From NCBI GenBank assembly GCA_034770075.1, contig CM068386.1, positions 46,904,896 through 46,968,895 of the forward strand: 64,000 nt of DNA, given 5' to 3'. Below, in pieces: positions 1-11,190 of this stretch. Under the pieces are notes generated by a model. It saw nothing but the letters and a program-made list of their open reading frames with translations, was not told the DNA's origin and searched no databases. Source of the DNA: Aralia elata (Eukaryota; Streptophyta; Magnoliopsida; Apiales; Araliaceae). Every line of letters starts with the position of its first letter. The first letter of the stretch is position 1. The position numbers and the translations under genes were made by a program.

Positions 1-1130
1 CTCTCAGCCATAAACAAGAGGTCATGGAAGAGGAACCCCTACTGAATGCTGCATCGCACAGTGCATTTGTCATATGACGTCAATCCTGCTAAGGACGTTG
101 TCGAGAATGGAGACAGAATACCTTTGACGAGGGAAGGTAGTTCTTTTGAATTTGACCTTACTCACGTACAATGACCATGAATGCTTGAAGGTGTTCTTAC
201 GATTTCCTAACCCGTTAAATAGAAAATCATCAATTCACGAAGGATCGAAAAAAAACTTCCAATCTAGTACATTCACGGTTCACAACTTGCTAGATTGTGC
301 GATCAATAGATATTCAATTTCATGTGCTTTAACTGCATTTTTGTCAAGATTATAATATCTTTGTGTTGAACTAACACTAACGGCCCGAGCTTTCAAGTTT
401 TGGCATTTGTTAGTCATCTGATATGCAGGATCTTGCAGAGCTATAGATAACTTAGCACGGTCAACATCGCAAGTTTTCGATAGAAATTCTTGGTAACAAC
501 ATGCGCCAAGGCTGGGGCAGTTAAGAATCGTGAAATGGAAGGAAGATGAGGCTGCACAAAACTTCTCGTCATTGGGCCTCTCCCCAATCCTGACTATCAC
601 TGCCTCGACATCCAATTGATCCACATGCATGAGCATATACAAGGATGATATAATGCAGGACGACAGCATATCGACCAGCAGAAATGATCAAAAGGCCAAG
701 GAGCCCAACATAGCCGTCGATCATCACAGAGAGCGAAACAGACTGCCTCAACTCGATGAAATGAAGACGACCAAAAACAGGCAGAGTACCAAACCAATGT
801 TGAAGTCTAAAGACTACGCTGCACGACGAGGCGTGATCCAGTCAAATTTTGGCAAACAATGACGATTGTCGAAACGTATCATTTGACTGAACAGGGGTCA
901 TTTCTATCTAAAAATATGATGTGCACATACATATGTCCATAACATATCTGCCAGATCATGCATAACATCTTTTTCATTCATACAGGTACGATCAAAATGA
1001 AAATCTTCAGGAAAGTACAAGCACGTCGCTTTCAACCTCACAAATGATTAGATCGTGATGGCTTTTACGGCATGGTACGTGGACGATGTTGGTGGGAGAT
1101 CCAGGACAGAAGCCGATCACACATCCCACT
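1..1130 (+). other. 3' non-coding part of a Tat-like gypsy element, before its tandem arrays
   Basis: No recognisable coding domain is seen. A short open frame runs at roughly 91-171, but I cannot assign it. The region is placed in a Tat/Ogre-type Ty3/gypsy element because it runs without a visible break into tandem arrays, a polypurine tract and an LTR. This order (pol, long 3' tail with arrays, PPT, LTR) is established for Tat-lineage elements. About 130 bases from 865 resemble about 130 bases from 2495: both contain an ACAGGGGTCATTT word and, further on, an ATTCATRCAGGT word. The element's coding part and 5' LTR lie left of the window. Confidence 0.5.
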
Positions 1131-1140
1131 TCAAGAAATC

Positions 1141-1821
1141 ACAAAAACAAAAAACAACAAACCCTGGGAAGGGCTGAGATCCACGCGAACCACAACAAGA
1201 TGGTGAGCACCCCTGGGAAGGGCTGATATCCACAAAAAGAAAAAGACAAAAAACAACAAACCCTGGGAAGGGCTGAGATCCACGCGAACCACAACAAGAT
1301 GGTGAGCACCCCTGGGAAGGGCTGATATCCACAAAAAGAAAAAGACAAAAAACAACAAACCCTGGGAAGGGCTGAGATCCACGTGAACCACAACAAGATG
1401 GTGAGCACCCCTGGGAAGGGCTGATATCCACAAAAAGAAAAAGACAAAAAACAACAAACCCTGGGAAGGGCTGAGATCCACGCGAACCACAACAAGATGG
1501 TGATCACCCCTGGGAAGGGCTGATATCCACAAAAAGAAAAAGACAAAAAAATAACAAACCCTGGGAAGGGCTGAGATCCACGCGAACCACAACAAGATGG
1601 TGAGCACCCCTGGGAAGGGCTGATATCCACAAAAAGAAAAAGACAAAAAACAACAAACCCTGGGAAGGGCTGAGATCCACGCGAACCACAACAAGATGGT
1701 GAGCAACCCTGGGAAGGGCTGATATCCACAAAAAGAAAAAAGACAAAAAACAACAAACCCTGGGAAGGGCTGAGATCCAAACAACTAACCACCCTGGGAA
1801 GGGCTGAGATCCAAGACAACC
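1141..1821 (+). repeat. 99-bp tandem array (about 6.5 copies)
   Basis: The word CCCTGGGAAGGGCTGAGATC recurs at 1162, 1261, 1360, 1459, 1559, 1658 and 1758, so the period is 99-100 bp. Each unit is a diverged dimer: a second copy of the same word (with GATATC) lies about 49 bp after the first. Units are nearly identical and differ mainly by single substitutions and A-tract length. The position upstream of a polypurine tract and LTR fits the hypervariable 3' UTR arrays of Tat-lineage gypsy elements. Confidence 0.92.
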
Positions 1822-2401
1822 AACCGGCGACGATAACCGGGGGTTACGAGATGGGTGACCGGCGACGATACCCGGCCCCGACAAGATAATCGACCGGCGA
1901 CGATAACCGGCGATTACGAGATGGATGTCCGGCGACGAAAACCGGCTCCGACAAGATAACCAAGCGGCGACGATAACCGGGGGTTACGAGATGGGCGTCC
2001 GGTGACGAAAACCGGCCCCGACAAGACAATCGACCGGCGACGATACCCGGCGGTTACGAGATGGGTGACCGACGACGATACCCGGCCCCGACGAAACGAC
2101 CAACCGGCGACGATAACCGGGGGTTACGAGATGGGTGTCCGGCGACGAAAACCGGCCCCGACAAGACAATCGACCGGCGACGATAACCGGCGATTACGAG
2201 ATGGATGTCCGGCGACGAAAACCGGCTCCGACGAGATAACCAACCGGCGACGATAACTGGGGGTTACGAGATGGATGTCCGGCGACGAAAACCGGCTCCG
2301 ATGAGATAACCAACCGGCGACGATAACCGGGGGTTACGAGATGGGTGTCCGGCGACGAAAACCGGCCCCGACGAGACGATCGACCGACGACGATAACCGG
2401 T
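1822..2401 (+). repeat. 70-bp tandem array (about 8 copies)
   Basis: The word GGTTACGAGATGG or GATTACGAGATGG recurs at 1842, 1912, 1982, 2052, 2122, 2192, 2262 and 2332, an exact 70-bp period. Each unit also holds two or three CCGGCGACGA words about 35 bp apart. This array is more diverged and richer in CG than the 99-bp array. Fragments of the 99-bp motif lie on both sides of it (about 1791 and 2411-2470). Confidence 0.92.
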
Positions 2402-3014
2402 GATCAACGAATCCCTGGGAAGGGCTGGTATCCAAACAATCAACGACCCCTGGGAAGGGCTGAGATCCAAGCAAACCCCGACAAACGGTGACACCTGTGG
2501 AACCGTATCAAAAGACTGTACAGGGGTCATTTTTCATCAAATTTACATTTTAAATGTTGTGTCACATGCATTGAATAGATGATAATTCTGTACGTGATTC
2601 ATGCAGGTTAGGTGTCAAGGTCCTAGCCTATCAGAGTCAAGAGCTATGGCTGCCAAGAGCGATGTACGAGGACGAACTCCAAGGATGCCCTTCAAAGCTA
2701 GTCAGGAGAATAACTTCCTTTGATGACATTTGGATGGAATAAGGTGATTACGAGAGGGGTGACGGGATATGAGACCCGGCACTCACAGGACAATCGACCG
2801 GATACGAGACCCGGCGATTACGAGACGAGCGACAGGTCAGGGATTGATGCAGTGACACCTTTGCGAATGTTTTGCATGCTTTACATCTTGCGTTGCATCA
2901 TAAGCTACATGTGTTGCATCATGTATGTACTGTCATTCTTAGACACTGTCATTCATGCATCGGATGTCCATTTCTTTATCATGTTCATTTCATTTAACAT
3001 TTCATAAACATGAT
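2402..3014 (+). other. Tat-like element, spacer between arrays and polypurine tract
   Basis: Non-coding. It holds two leftover CCCTGGGAAGGGCTG words (2411 and 2448). It also holds a decayed, shorter version of the 70-bp array at about 2750-2845, with GATTACGAGA and ACGAGACCCGG words. From 2860 to 3010 the sequence is TG/CAT-rich (repeated GTTGCATCAT-like words). No ORF here is credible. Confidence 0.6.
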
Positions 3015-3027
3015 AAAGAGGGGCAGC
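3015..3027 (+). other. Polypurine tract of the Tat-like element
   Basis: A purine-rich run, AAAGAGGGGCAGC, ends exactly where the LTR (TGTAGACACC) begins. This is the expected site for plus-strand DNA priming. It shows that the following LTR is a 3' LTR with its internal region to the left. Confidence 0.75.
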
Positions 3028-5080
3028 TGTAGACACCCAAATTTTGCGCTTCGTACACTAACCGTGACAGGAGGGCAAAATCGTCAATTGAACCGGCTTA
3101 CGGGAGCGAAGGAATGGGCCCAGGTGCGAACACTTGATGCCACCGCAACGATTTGCAAATCAAAACCGACGTGACAGCAGGGCCGTCCGAAATGAGCATG
3201 CCCGAATGATGTGGCACGTCTCCCAGTGATTCCCGGACTGGAAAATACAAACCTGTCGGCAAAAACCGATGTCACGACACGCGAATCGAGGTGCGGCACG
3301 GAAATCGAGAAAATCAGCCCACCCAGCCGCGGATTGATCTGCGGCCAAACGATTAAAATAATGGTGGTGCGCACGGGACTTGAAACCAGGAAACCAGCTG
3401 AGTGCGATGGGGGGTGGGCCAGCCAGCCGCAGATCAATCTGCGGCCAGGCCGCAGATCAATCTGCGGCTGCCCTAAACCAGCTTATTTCAGCTCAGTTTC
3501 TTCATTTCATCGAGAAGTCAGCAGCGAAAAAAGAGGAGAAGAAACCAGCGGCAGCAGCTCGAAAAATAGAGAGAAAGGAGAGAAAAGAAGTGAGGAATTA
3601 TACCTTTTGTATAAGATTATATATCATATATCTTCTATTCTACTCAATACATAAATTCATACCTATTGTGAGAATTATTTGCAAGGTGAAAAATCTTTTG
3701 TTTTAGCATTTTTGTTTTACCATTTTTTGCCAAGCTTTTTGTCATCCGAATTATATTAAATATAGTTGTTCTTGTATATTGTTGTAAACCCGTGGATTGA
3801 GGGCTATTAGTGAGGGTTCCAAATGGAATGAATCCCTCCTAATGGCCCGATGATATCCACTTGGCGAAATTTTAGCTCGTTGTAATGATGTATTATGCAT
3901 AGTTTATTTAGATTGTTATTTTTAGGATCTTGTGGATGTGTAGCGATTTTGGATGTGAGCCTAGGAGCGCGACCCCATGGTCCAAATCCGATGATGGACA
4001 TCTTTTGATATATGTAATAAATTCGATGTACCTTTCATTGTAAATATGTAATCGTTGGGCCTTAAAACGACGCCAAGGCGAGAATCGTGTTTAAGGCCCC
4101 GAAATAGTGAAACTTGTGATTATAGGCGTTCGGGGTTATTTTGATGGCTTACATGCCCATGAATAGCCCCGACGCGTGTTTATGCTTGATTTGATTTATG
4201 ACACGAAATTGATTTCAAAGCTAAACGATAAGATTTTCATAAAATCAATCAAAGTAGGGTGTTAGCATCACGAGGATAAGAAATTGAAAGTACAAATGAA
4301 TGTCGATTCCTCTTTAACGAGAAGGCAAAGAAAAAATCGTTTTCCAAAACATCACACAAATTGAATTTATAAATAAATGACGTTTTATTAAACCGTTGTG
4401 CATAGGGTGAAAGAGGTTCTAGAAGTTGCCCATCAGTTGAGTTACGAAAGCAACGTATAGATCTTGATTCCTATTTTGACGAAGGTTTAAAACTCTTGTT
4501 TTGCCAAAACGACACCTAATGAAAATCTCATAGTTTTTGACAAATAAAATCAAACCTTTCTCATAAAGCTTTCTCGTATAAACCGAAAAGACATTCTGAA
4601 GCGTTCTCAAATTGAAGCACGACTTTCCCTAAAAAAATCCAAATGATTCTTTCATACAAACTCACCACAACATTCATATAGGCACACACACACACATGCG
4701 CGCATACACATACATTTCATGAATTAAAGGGTAGGAAAGCATCAAGATTGCGGTAACCGTGTTTTACGGAAGTCGGGGGGTGCCTAACACCTTCCCCTCG
4801 TTTAAGCCAGCCCCCGAACTCTATGAATCTCGATTTGCAGACCAATCAATTCGGAGTCACACATGAGCCAGCGATTTAAAAAATAAAACTCGGATGAGTT
4901 GGTACATCCATTTCAAATATACCAACTGGCGACTCTGGTTAATTGGCTCATCATAAAAAACGATCTTTCAAAACCCCGTCGACACTCAAGCCGACCCTTT
5001 TCCCCAAAATCACCTAATAGCAAAGGCTAAAATCGGAAAAGGACAAATATCGCGGAAGAGGCGAAAACCCGGCGTCGACA
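3028..5080 (+). mobile_element. 3' LTR of a Tat-like Ty3/gypsy element
   Basis: This 2053-bp LTR starts TGTAGACACC and ends GGCGTCGACA. It aligns along its whole length with the solo LTR at 23041-25111, with the same ends and many shared blocks. A TATA-like stretch (ATTATATATCATATA, about 3617-3631) lies in a region conserved in both copies. A CA microsatellite is at about 4681-4696. The five bases after it are TCATG, but the matching left flank lies outside the window, so a target duplication cannot be tested. It interrupts the 5' LTR of the element that follows. Confidence 0.88.
3328..3468. repeat. Palindromic repeat cluster in the Tat-family LTR
   Basis: GCCGCAGATCAATCTGCGGC occurs at 3426-3445 and 3449-3468. 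Each copy can fold into a 9-bp stem with a 2-nt centre. A related palindrome, GCCGCGGATTGATCTGCGGC, lies upstream at about 3328. In the solo LTR of the same family there are three copies at 22-bp spacing. The cluster lies about 150 bp upstream of the TATA-like stretch. Confidence 0.9.
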
Positions 5081-5587
5081 TCATGCTTTCATGTTTAATT
5101 GATTTCGCCTTCATGTTTCATTGTGAAAATACCTTCGTTTTATAGTTCTTATGCAATTTTAAATTAATTAAGAGGTTTTGATAGATTATTATTAATATAT
5201 GAGTTTTTCATAATCCATGCTTGCTCAAAGAAGTTTTGATGGGTTATAGTTAATCCTTAAATTTTCATAATCTATGTTTGCCCACGTTAATTATAAAATT
5301 ACTAAATTAAAGGGAAGGGATATCAAAATCATAATTAAGTTATAAAAATAGAATAGATTAAATTACTTGTTATGTTTATTATTTAATGGATTCGGATTCT
5401 TAGATTGCTTCCTTATTATTAGTTAGTTTAATTATAGTTAATTGATTCTCAATCTTTATTTCTAATTCGCCTAAAATAGATATTAAGGATATATTAAAAT
5501 TAATCTAGTCTCTGTGGGTTCGACCTGTACTTGTCAGTTCTTCAATTTGACACTGTGCACTTGCAGTTACATATTTTTATCACATCA
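5081..5587 (+). mobile_element. Truncated 5' LTR of a non-autonomous tRNA-Asp-primed gypsy element
   Basis: The right boundary is set by a primer-binding site a few bases downstream; the sequence before it ends ...CACATCA. The expected LTR start (TGATAAGC, as in the 3' LTR at 8865) is missing, because the Tat-like LTR ends at 5080 directly before this segment. The LTR was therefore cut by the Tat-like insertion. The segment is AT-rich and non-coding. Confidence 0.65.
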
Positions 5588-5593
5588 AGTTTT

Positions 5594-5611
5594 TGGCGCC
5601 GTTGCCGGGGA
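5594..5611 (+). other. Primer-binding site, tRNA-Asp
   Basis: TGGCGCCGTTGCCGGGGA matches, over 18 bases, the reverse complement of the 3' end of plant tRNA-Asp(GUC). This primer is typical of Athila-type and related plant gypsy elements. A near-identical site (one mismatch) lies at 18672 in the Athila-like element. Confidence 0.9.
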
Positions 5612-6563
5612 CTAGAATTAATTTTTTTTATTCCTTAATTTTTATTTATTCGAATTAGTTTTTAATTCAAATTTTTTTTTCCTTTTTCAAGATTATCGAA
5701 GTGGATCGAAAGAGCGAAAAGATAACAATTTTGTTGCTGCGCTTTTTTTGGTACTTCGTATCTCCATATTTTATTTAATTTTTTATTTCTTATTTTTTTT
5801 TAAAAACAAAAAAATAGTAGCTTAGTTTTATTTTTTATTTATTTTTAGTGTTTATTGTTAGTTAGAAAACTAATTGCAGCATTCATGCATTAACTCACGT
5901 AGAGCACATACTATTTAGGTTTTTATTTTATTTATTTTTTGTCAAATATAAACTGTGGTGATTGTTGGAGGATTGAGGTACGCCATATTTCTCTTTACTT
6001 CGTAATTCACATAGTTTTAGGACATTTTATTTGTTTATAATTTTTTTATTTTATTTGTGCATTTTTATCTTTAATCTAACATTAAAGGCACAACCTATAA
6101 CAAGATAAGGTGGGGATTTCATCACCCTTCCTTGGCCCACAAATAACCCAACATATATTTTGCATAACCTTGACCTAATAAAATCAAGTAGACGTTAGCC
6201 CCTAGGAATTTCGAGCTCAATTAGGACAAGGGACTCCAAGAGGAGGCTGAATTTTAAATTAATCAAACTACTGGTGTCTAGGCAAGTGGTTCAAAAGGCA
6301 AATGCCTAAAGAACGTGTGGTTATTCAATTAGTCATCGTACCCACGGAGAGACTCCTGCCATTCTTACACTTACATGGTTAGTGGTGTGATTAATTTCAA
6401 ATTTGGTGGACTTTAAGGTGTAACTTGGAACAGTTAGGAGTTGTCTAGATTTTATTTAGGTTAACCATAGAATTAGGATTTTATTTTCTTTATTTTATTT
6501 TATTTTATTTTTTTATGTGACTTTCGTGGTTAGTTGTTTATTTGTTTTGTGATTTGTGGAAAG
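5612..6563 (+). other. Leader of the non-autonomous element
   Basis: T-rich untranslated leader with long T runs and no credible ORF. A short less AT-rich block (about 6080-6440) includes the words GGTGGGGATTTCATCACCC and CCTTGGCCCACAAATAACCC. I see no promoter that can be placed with confidence. Confidence 0.5.
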
Positions 6564-7406
6564 ATGGACTCCTGTTGTAGTTGGAATAATAATTTTGCTT
6601 GGAATCAAGAACTCTATGAAAATTTTAATGCATACCAAGTAAATCAAATTTTTCCAACTTATGAAAATCCTTATTCATATTCATATCCATATTCGGATCC
6701 AGAACCTCAATATCCACACGAATTTTCAAATGAAGAAAAGAAAAGATTCAATACCTTAGAGAAAACTATGGAAGCTTTCATACAAAACACGAATCAAGCT
6801 ATATCCCGTCTAGAAATTCAAATGAGTCGGTTAGCCACCATAATAAATGAACAAGAGGTGGATGAATTTTCTAGTAACTCTAAGGTTAGTTTTAAAAATT
6901 ATGATGACTGTGGAAATGATGAGGAAGATGAAAATTTTGGATTTAATTCTACATACTTTGAGTCAAGCAAATTTTAGGAGTCTAAAAATTATGAGTGTAT
7001 GCCTAAAATTGATCATGTCACATTTAATGAGTCGGTTGAAAAAGTCTATAAGCCTAAAGTTCCATATCCTGAAAGACTTATTCCTAGAAAACAACCGAGT
7101 GATTTTGTGGACCAAACCATTAAAGTAAACATGATCCAAGAGTTGGCCATGACCCAAGAAATATTTGAAAATAGACTCATGATTGAAGATGATCCAATTG
7201 ATTTTTTCTTAAATCACCTTGACCAAAATTAGAATGAAGCTGAATATTTTGATAAGGTTAATGAGATGTTGAGATCCACTTCACATAAGTCAACAAAATG
7301 GAAACATGCATGTGAGCCAGTTTGTCCACACTTTGAGCATATTAGTGAATGTTTTTCTGAGGTTGGCTTTAAGCATAACTGTGATGAAAATTATGGTTAT
7401 TTTTAA
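6564..7406 (+). pseudogene. Gag-like protein of a non-autonomous LTR element, two in-frame stops
   Basis: One frame of 280 codons runs from the ATG at 6564 to TAA at 7404-7406. It is interrupted only by TAG at 6975-6977 and TAG at 7230-7232, with no frameshift. The N-terminal part is rich in Tyr/Asn/Pro, with a short SYSYPYSD-like stretch. Near residues 70-95 there is a helical segment with SRLEIQMSRLATII, which resembles the spacer after Gag in Athila-type elements. The C-terminal part is acidic and contains Cys/His pairs (CEPVCPHFEH), but no clear zinc knuckle. No protease, RT or integrase follows before the 3' LTR, so the element could not move alone. The function is unknown; it may be a Gag remnant or a family-specific protein. 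Confidence 0.5.
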
Positions 7407-8864
7407 TTTCCTAGACCTCCTGAAAATCATGAAAAGTTCACACTCACTTGTCCATTTGTATCATTCATTTATAATCACATACTTTTTAGGATTTATGAAA
7501 TTGGTAGGTATGTACATTTGTTTTCTTTCTCACCACATTTTATTGCAGAATAAATGCCCCATATCTAAGGTACAATTCTTTCACATCTTTGTTCTCTTTT
7601 CTTCATTTGCATACATTGAGGACAATGCATGATTTAGGCATGGGGGAGTTTGTTTGTATTATAGTATTAGATTTTTTTTATTTTAATTTTTTTAGGAATT
7701 TAGGAAAAATTAAAAAATTTATAGTATTAGATATTTTTTCTTTTTTTTCTTTTTAGGAACAAATTTTAAGAATTTTTTGTTTTAAAAAAAAAAATTAAAA
7801 ATTTTGTTTGACTTTTTATGAGTTGGATTAATTCTAATAAGTATCTGTGGAGCAGCACTCATGAGTAAGATTGAAAAATTTAGAACTCTTGAACCTTTGA
7901 TTAGATACAAAATCTTAGTTCGAAACACCATCTTGAGTAAAATAAAGTTTTTACGCATTTTTGGCACTTCACGTTCGCACTAACTCTTAGTTGTGGGGTA
8001 TAAACTATGATTTGAGCAATTTCAAGAAAAAAAAAGAAAAAAAAATTGTAGAAAAAAGAAAGAGAAAAGTTGGAAAAAAAAGTTGAAAAAAAAATAACTG
8101 CTTCAATGTCCATTGAACGAAATAACTGGGTATCCAAGCCTCAGGAAGGATCGATATTCACGCTGAAAAGTGTGATGGATATAAGCAGCTTGACTAGTCT
8201 AATTTTGTGGCCGTTGTTACTCGAGTTAGTAAGCCCTTAGGGGTGTTTCTACACCTAGTGCCCTAAAGCCAACTGGTTTGGGAGTCATTGGTCCAACGCT
8301 CGCTACATGGGTAACTCTGAAAAGCCTAAGAAAATGAGACATTGCAAAAGTCAAGGAAAAAAATCAAAAAAAAAGAGGAAAAAAAGAATTGGAAAAATGA
8401 AAAAAAAAAAAGAATAAAAAAAGGAATTTGCTTGATTTTCATGGTAAAAATTCCTACTAAGAGTTATATCACATACACAATGCATGCATCACATGGAATT
8501 AATTTTATGAAGGATGGTGTTTAGAATAAAGATTGAGTATTTTTGATAAGGTGAAAGTGTGATTTTGAATTTAATCTTGCTTATGTATAATGCCCATGTA
8601 TACTTAGAAGTTTTATTTCGATTACATAATTGGTTAAACCCAAAAAATATTTTATTTTGAATTTTAAATTTTGTGGGTATATTCACTGCAAACCCTCACG
8701 AGACACAACTCGTCCACTTCGGGTAACCTTGGGGTTTAAAGGTTTATTGCATATGCTAAGTACAATCGTGTGTTCCTACGAAAATGGGGTAGTATAGTTT
8801 TTATTTTATTTTACTTTATTTTTATTTTACTCGAGGACGAGCAAAAACTAGGTATGAGGGTATT
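7407..8864 (+). other. 3' non-coding region of the non-autonomous element
   Basis: Non-coding, with A runs at about 8028-8095 and 8341-8430. Two related purine-rich words occur: GAGGACAATGCATGATTTAG followed by GCATGGGGGAG (about 7618-7650), and CGAGGACGAGCAAAAACTAG followed by GTATGAGGG (8832-8860). The second lies just before the 3' LTR and is the likely polypurine/3' border signal. The first may be an older or duplicated border. Short predicted peptides here are not credible. Confidence 0.55.
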
Positions 8865-9121
8865 TGATAAGCACATAATTCATACATTTTATTATCCCTA
8901 ATTAGTTTATTTTTATTATATTAGTTTATTTAATTAATATGTTTTATTTTATTTTGTAGGATTTAATATTTTGTTGCAATAAAGTCAAAATCTTGGTGAT
9001 CAAGCAATATTTAATGCTCTTATTCATGTAAGGAAATATCCAAGAAGAATCATATAATGAGAAGGAAGGAGGTGGAACATTCTTGGTGTGCAAGTCAAAT
9101 CCAGCGAGGGAAAGGAAAGTC
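8865..9121 (+). mobile_element. Partial 3' LTR of the non-autonomous element
   Basis: It starts TGATAAGCACATAA right after a purine-rich border, as is common in plant gypsy elements of this type. It stops abruptly at 9121, where the next LTR (TGTGACGCCC) begins. The remainder should lie on the far side of the chromovirus and its nested contents, probably outside the window. Confidence 0.65.
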
Positions 9122-10429
9122 TGTGACGCCCCCAAAATCTCTACACTTCCCTGTAGCAGATCTGGTGCTCACGTGAAGCTAAACAACTATAAATATTCAA
9201 TAAAATATGACTTTTATCTATCTAAGGTTCACAGTATCCCATAACAGGTACTAGTTCCGGCCAGAACGTTGTCTGTATTTGGATACCCTCACTTGGATGT
9301 ATAGATTCATATCTAATGAATATCTCTTTCGTATTTATATTTTCTATCTATCTGACATTCATAGTATTAATGATAAGATTGTCCATAGAATTGAGGGGCG
9401 CATTCCGGTAAAGATGGCACCTTACCGGCGCTCATTAAGTGTAACCTCAGAGCTTAAAGGACATTCAATATCATTTAAATACCCTCATTCAGATGTATAG
9501 TTCGTATAGATACTGTATTTAACTTTGTACAACTATGCTAAATAAAGTCAAGATCAGAGTATAACGCATTCGATAAAGGATCATAATATATTACATATCA
9601 TTTGGTTCGATTACATCATTCTTGATACTAAGTTATTACAACAAAAGCCTTTAAAAGACTTAACGTATTCAAAACAGTAATTAAAAACTAATAAACATGT
9701 CCTTTCCCTTTGTTTGTACCAGAAGTGTTGGGATTATCATTTACAGCTACAAAGAAGATATGCACAAGAATGAGCTACAAATGCTCAGCAAGTTCATTTG
9801 AATATGTAAACACCATGTGTTTGATTTGAAAGATGTCAATGATGTATATTGAGGGTTCTGTACATGAACCATATATTTCATTTAGTTCTATCAGTCTTTA
9901 ATGAATTAGAACCATTTGAGTTTTGGATATCTGTTAGGTGATCAGCCTCACCAATATCCTAGGAGTATGCATATCATCCTACCATTTGTGGTCAATATAT
10001 AATCGACATTTATTGGCTTTCCTATGAAGGCATTTCTATTTTCTTAGTATAAGATGTCTTACCAAACAATTTGGTTTGACACAACAATTTACGCTCGAAT
10101 AAACAATATATGCATAATGATTCATTTCTTAAGTTATGTTGAACAAGAAGCAATAACTTCACAATAATTGATAGCAAGATGTATAATACTTGCATAATAT
10201 AAGTTGAGTAAGGTTAGGACACTTGCCTTAGCGTAGTTCGTTATAATTTAATACAGTTGGTCAACGTATGTAGTCTACGTACACCAATAATAAGCGTTAG
10301 AACTTATGTAAACATGTATTACGCTAATCTAGACAAGTTTCATTAAGGTTCGACGTTGATTCGATATCTCGGTCGCGTCTTTAATAGCTAAACACATAGA
10401 TTGTTCGATAAAACTTCATTTGGAAGCTT

Positions 10430-11190
10430 AAATATTAGATTATATAAGGTAATTATTATTTCTAATATTTTTAGAACCTTAATATTATTTTTAAATAATT
10501 TTTATAAGCTTGGAAGTATTTTTAAATAATTTTACAAGCTTAGGAATAATTTTAAATGATTTAATTATCACTTAAAATAATTTTTAAAACATTAATTTGT
10601 TATTTAAATAATTTATTTGTCATTTAGAATATTTTTAGGTACCTAAAATATTATTTAAATGATTTATTTATCATTTATAATATTTTTAGAAAGATAGAAT
10701 ATTATTTAAATAATTTGTTTTATCATTAATAATATTTTTAAAATTTATTTTATTATTAAAATAATTTATTTATTACTTATAATAATTTCCAAAGCTTAAT
10801 TTAATATTTAAATGATTTAATTATCATTTATAATATTTTTAAATACTTAATATATTATTTAAATGATTTCATTAATAATATTTAAATATTTAATATTTTA
10901 TTTAATTATTATATATAATAATTTTATTTACTTTAATATCATTTTTAAATAATTAATATAATTATTAAATGATTTAATATCATTTTTAAATAATTAAGAT
11001 AATTATTAAAGAATTTATTATAATTATTATTTAATATTTAATTAAATTAAATAATATTTCTGATTATATAAAAATATTAAAAATAAATTTTTATAATTAA
11101 AAATAAATTTTCGAATATATTTATGAATTATTAATAATTATTTAATATTTATTTATTAATTTATAATTTATTTAAATAAAATTTTTATTA
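10430..11190. repeat. Very AT-rich, quasi-periodic tract inside the chromovirus LTR
   Basis: About 760 bp built from short variants of TTATTTAAATAATTTA and AATATTTTTAAA, with many small self-complementary words. No clean tandem period is seen. It lies downstream of the TATA box in the LTR's own orientation, so towards R/U5. Confidence 0.7.

Noticed and set aside
280..862. Open frames of 60-129 codons on both strands near the left edge
   Set aside because: They overlap in several frames, show no domain, and lie in the non-coding tail of a Tat-like element. An antisense tail ORF is known in some Tat elements, but I cannot recognise one here.
1117..1884. Several long overlapping minus-strand open frames with repeated SPSQG, CCGSRGS or LPRV-type peptides
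   Set aside because: The 99-bp period is a multiple of three and lacks stops in several frames, so long frames arise automatically from the array.
1141..2401. Possible CRISPR-like repeat organisation
   Set aside because: Units repeat in full without unique spacers, and the context is a plant LTR element tail.
3084..3437. Minus-strand frame repeated at 23097-23471
   Set aside because: It recurs because both are LTRs of one family; palindromes and GC content keep it open.
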